This document shows positions 25,399 to 25,637 of a DNA stretch of 25,637 nucleotides, in pieces (position 1 is the stretch's first letter; every line of letters begins with the position of its first letter). Under the pieces are notes generated by a model, which saw only the letters and a list, made by a program, of their open reading frames with translations, was not told the DNA's origin and did not search any database. The translations under genes and the position numbers were made by a program. Origin of the DNA: DATAQC01 sp038232455 (GTDB taxonomy: Bacteria; Actinomycetota; Acidimicrobiia; Acidimicrobiales; AC-14); contig JBBSHU010000037.1 in NCBI GenBank assembly GCA_038232455.1, forward strand, positions 1 to 25,637, read 5' to 3'.

Positions 25399-25637
25399 TC
25401 AGGGCGCCTCCCGAGGTCGTGTCCGGCGCAGTACATCCTGCTCGACCACCTCGAAAGGCGGCGACACGACCGTGGTCTGGCCGGCGTCGTCGAGCCCTAG
25501 GAAGACGGCGTGTACGTCGACGGCGAGGACGGCCAGCTGGGTGGGGTTGGACGGAACGATGCCCTGGGAGAAGCGGTCCCGGTTCTCCCTCAGGAAGGCC
25601 GACGCGGCCCGGACCGAGGCGTGCTGAGTGCGATCGA
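25399..25637 (-). CDS. Partial hypothetical protein (C-terminal 78 aa)
   Basis: An open minus-strand frame enters from the right edge and ends with TGA at 25401-25399, directly abutting the GH13 stop. The visible C-terminal part includes FLRENRDRFSQGI and a strand-like region (QLAVLAVDVHAVFLGLDD) followed by FEVVEQDVLRRTRP. I do not recognise it. The frame is free of stops across all 236 coding bases, has plausible amino-acid composition, and sits where a convergent gene is expected, but without its start the call is moderate. Confidence 0.55.
   Translation of the reverse strand, partial: DRTQHASVRAASAFLRENRDRFSQGIVPSNPTQLAVLAVDVHAVFLGLDDAGQTTVVSPPFEVVEQDVLRRTRPREAP

Overview
The window is about 25.6 kb of very GC-rich DNA and looks like chromosomal core genome of an actinobacterium, possibly an Acidimicrobiia-like lineage (class is inferred, phylum is well supported). 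Support: a 27-residue gene ending in the signature of the actinobacterial ribosomal protein bL37, a GuaB3-type IMP dehydrogenase homologue beside guaA, an isolated B12-binding acyl-CoA mutase subunit beside sucCD, frequent GTG/TTG starts, and many genes whose -10 box ends 5-8 bases before the start codon, which implies leaderless mRNAs. No rRNA, tRNA, CRISPR array, phage gene or intact insertion sequence was seen. No gene-free stretch exceeds 300 bases; the longest is 2606-2845.

Left part (1-7200): bL37, then a cytosolic-type prolyl oligopeptidase whose N-terminus lacks a good start codon; a small unrecognised reverse-strand gene; a 240-bp spacer with IS-end-like repeats; two exported cell-envelope proteins (a TIM-barrel glycosidase-like protein and a coiled-coil M23 peptidase, the latter behind a clear -35/-10 promoter that lies in a four-fold 9-bp repeat); a reverse-strand lipocalin-like protein; then a small SCP2-like protein and a DnaJ-domain membrane protein.

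Middle part (7203-17261): a reverse-strand operon purN-purH-folD-metF-icd-mdh, mostly with 4-base stop/start overlaps, joining purine synthesis, its folate one-carbon supply and two TCA-cycle dehydrogenases. A small membrane protein runs the other way. A second reverse operon is B12-binding mutase subunit-sucC-sucD-amidase, where a mutase making or rearranging acyl-CoA (for example to succinyl-CoA) sits next to succinyl-CoA synthetase.

Right part (17281-25637): a membrane-anchored protein with a Rieske-like core that has lost all iron-sulfur ligands; the reverse operon guaB3-guaA-pcrA-membrane protein (GMP synthesis plus a DNA helicase); a 64-residue protein; a cytoplasmic GH13 alpha-glucosidase; and the 3' end of an unrecognised gene.

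Architecture: genes are packed tightly. All six convergent junctions have 0-16 bp between stop codons, with no room for ordinary terminators, and one divergent pair has only 19 bp between its two start codons. I see no defence system or mobile island. The most unusual items are the cluster-less Rieske-like protein, the regular leaderless promoter geometry, the repeat-embedded promoter of the M23 gene and the missing start codon of the prolyl oligopeptidase.
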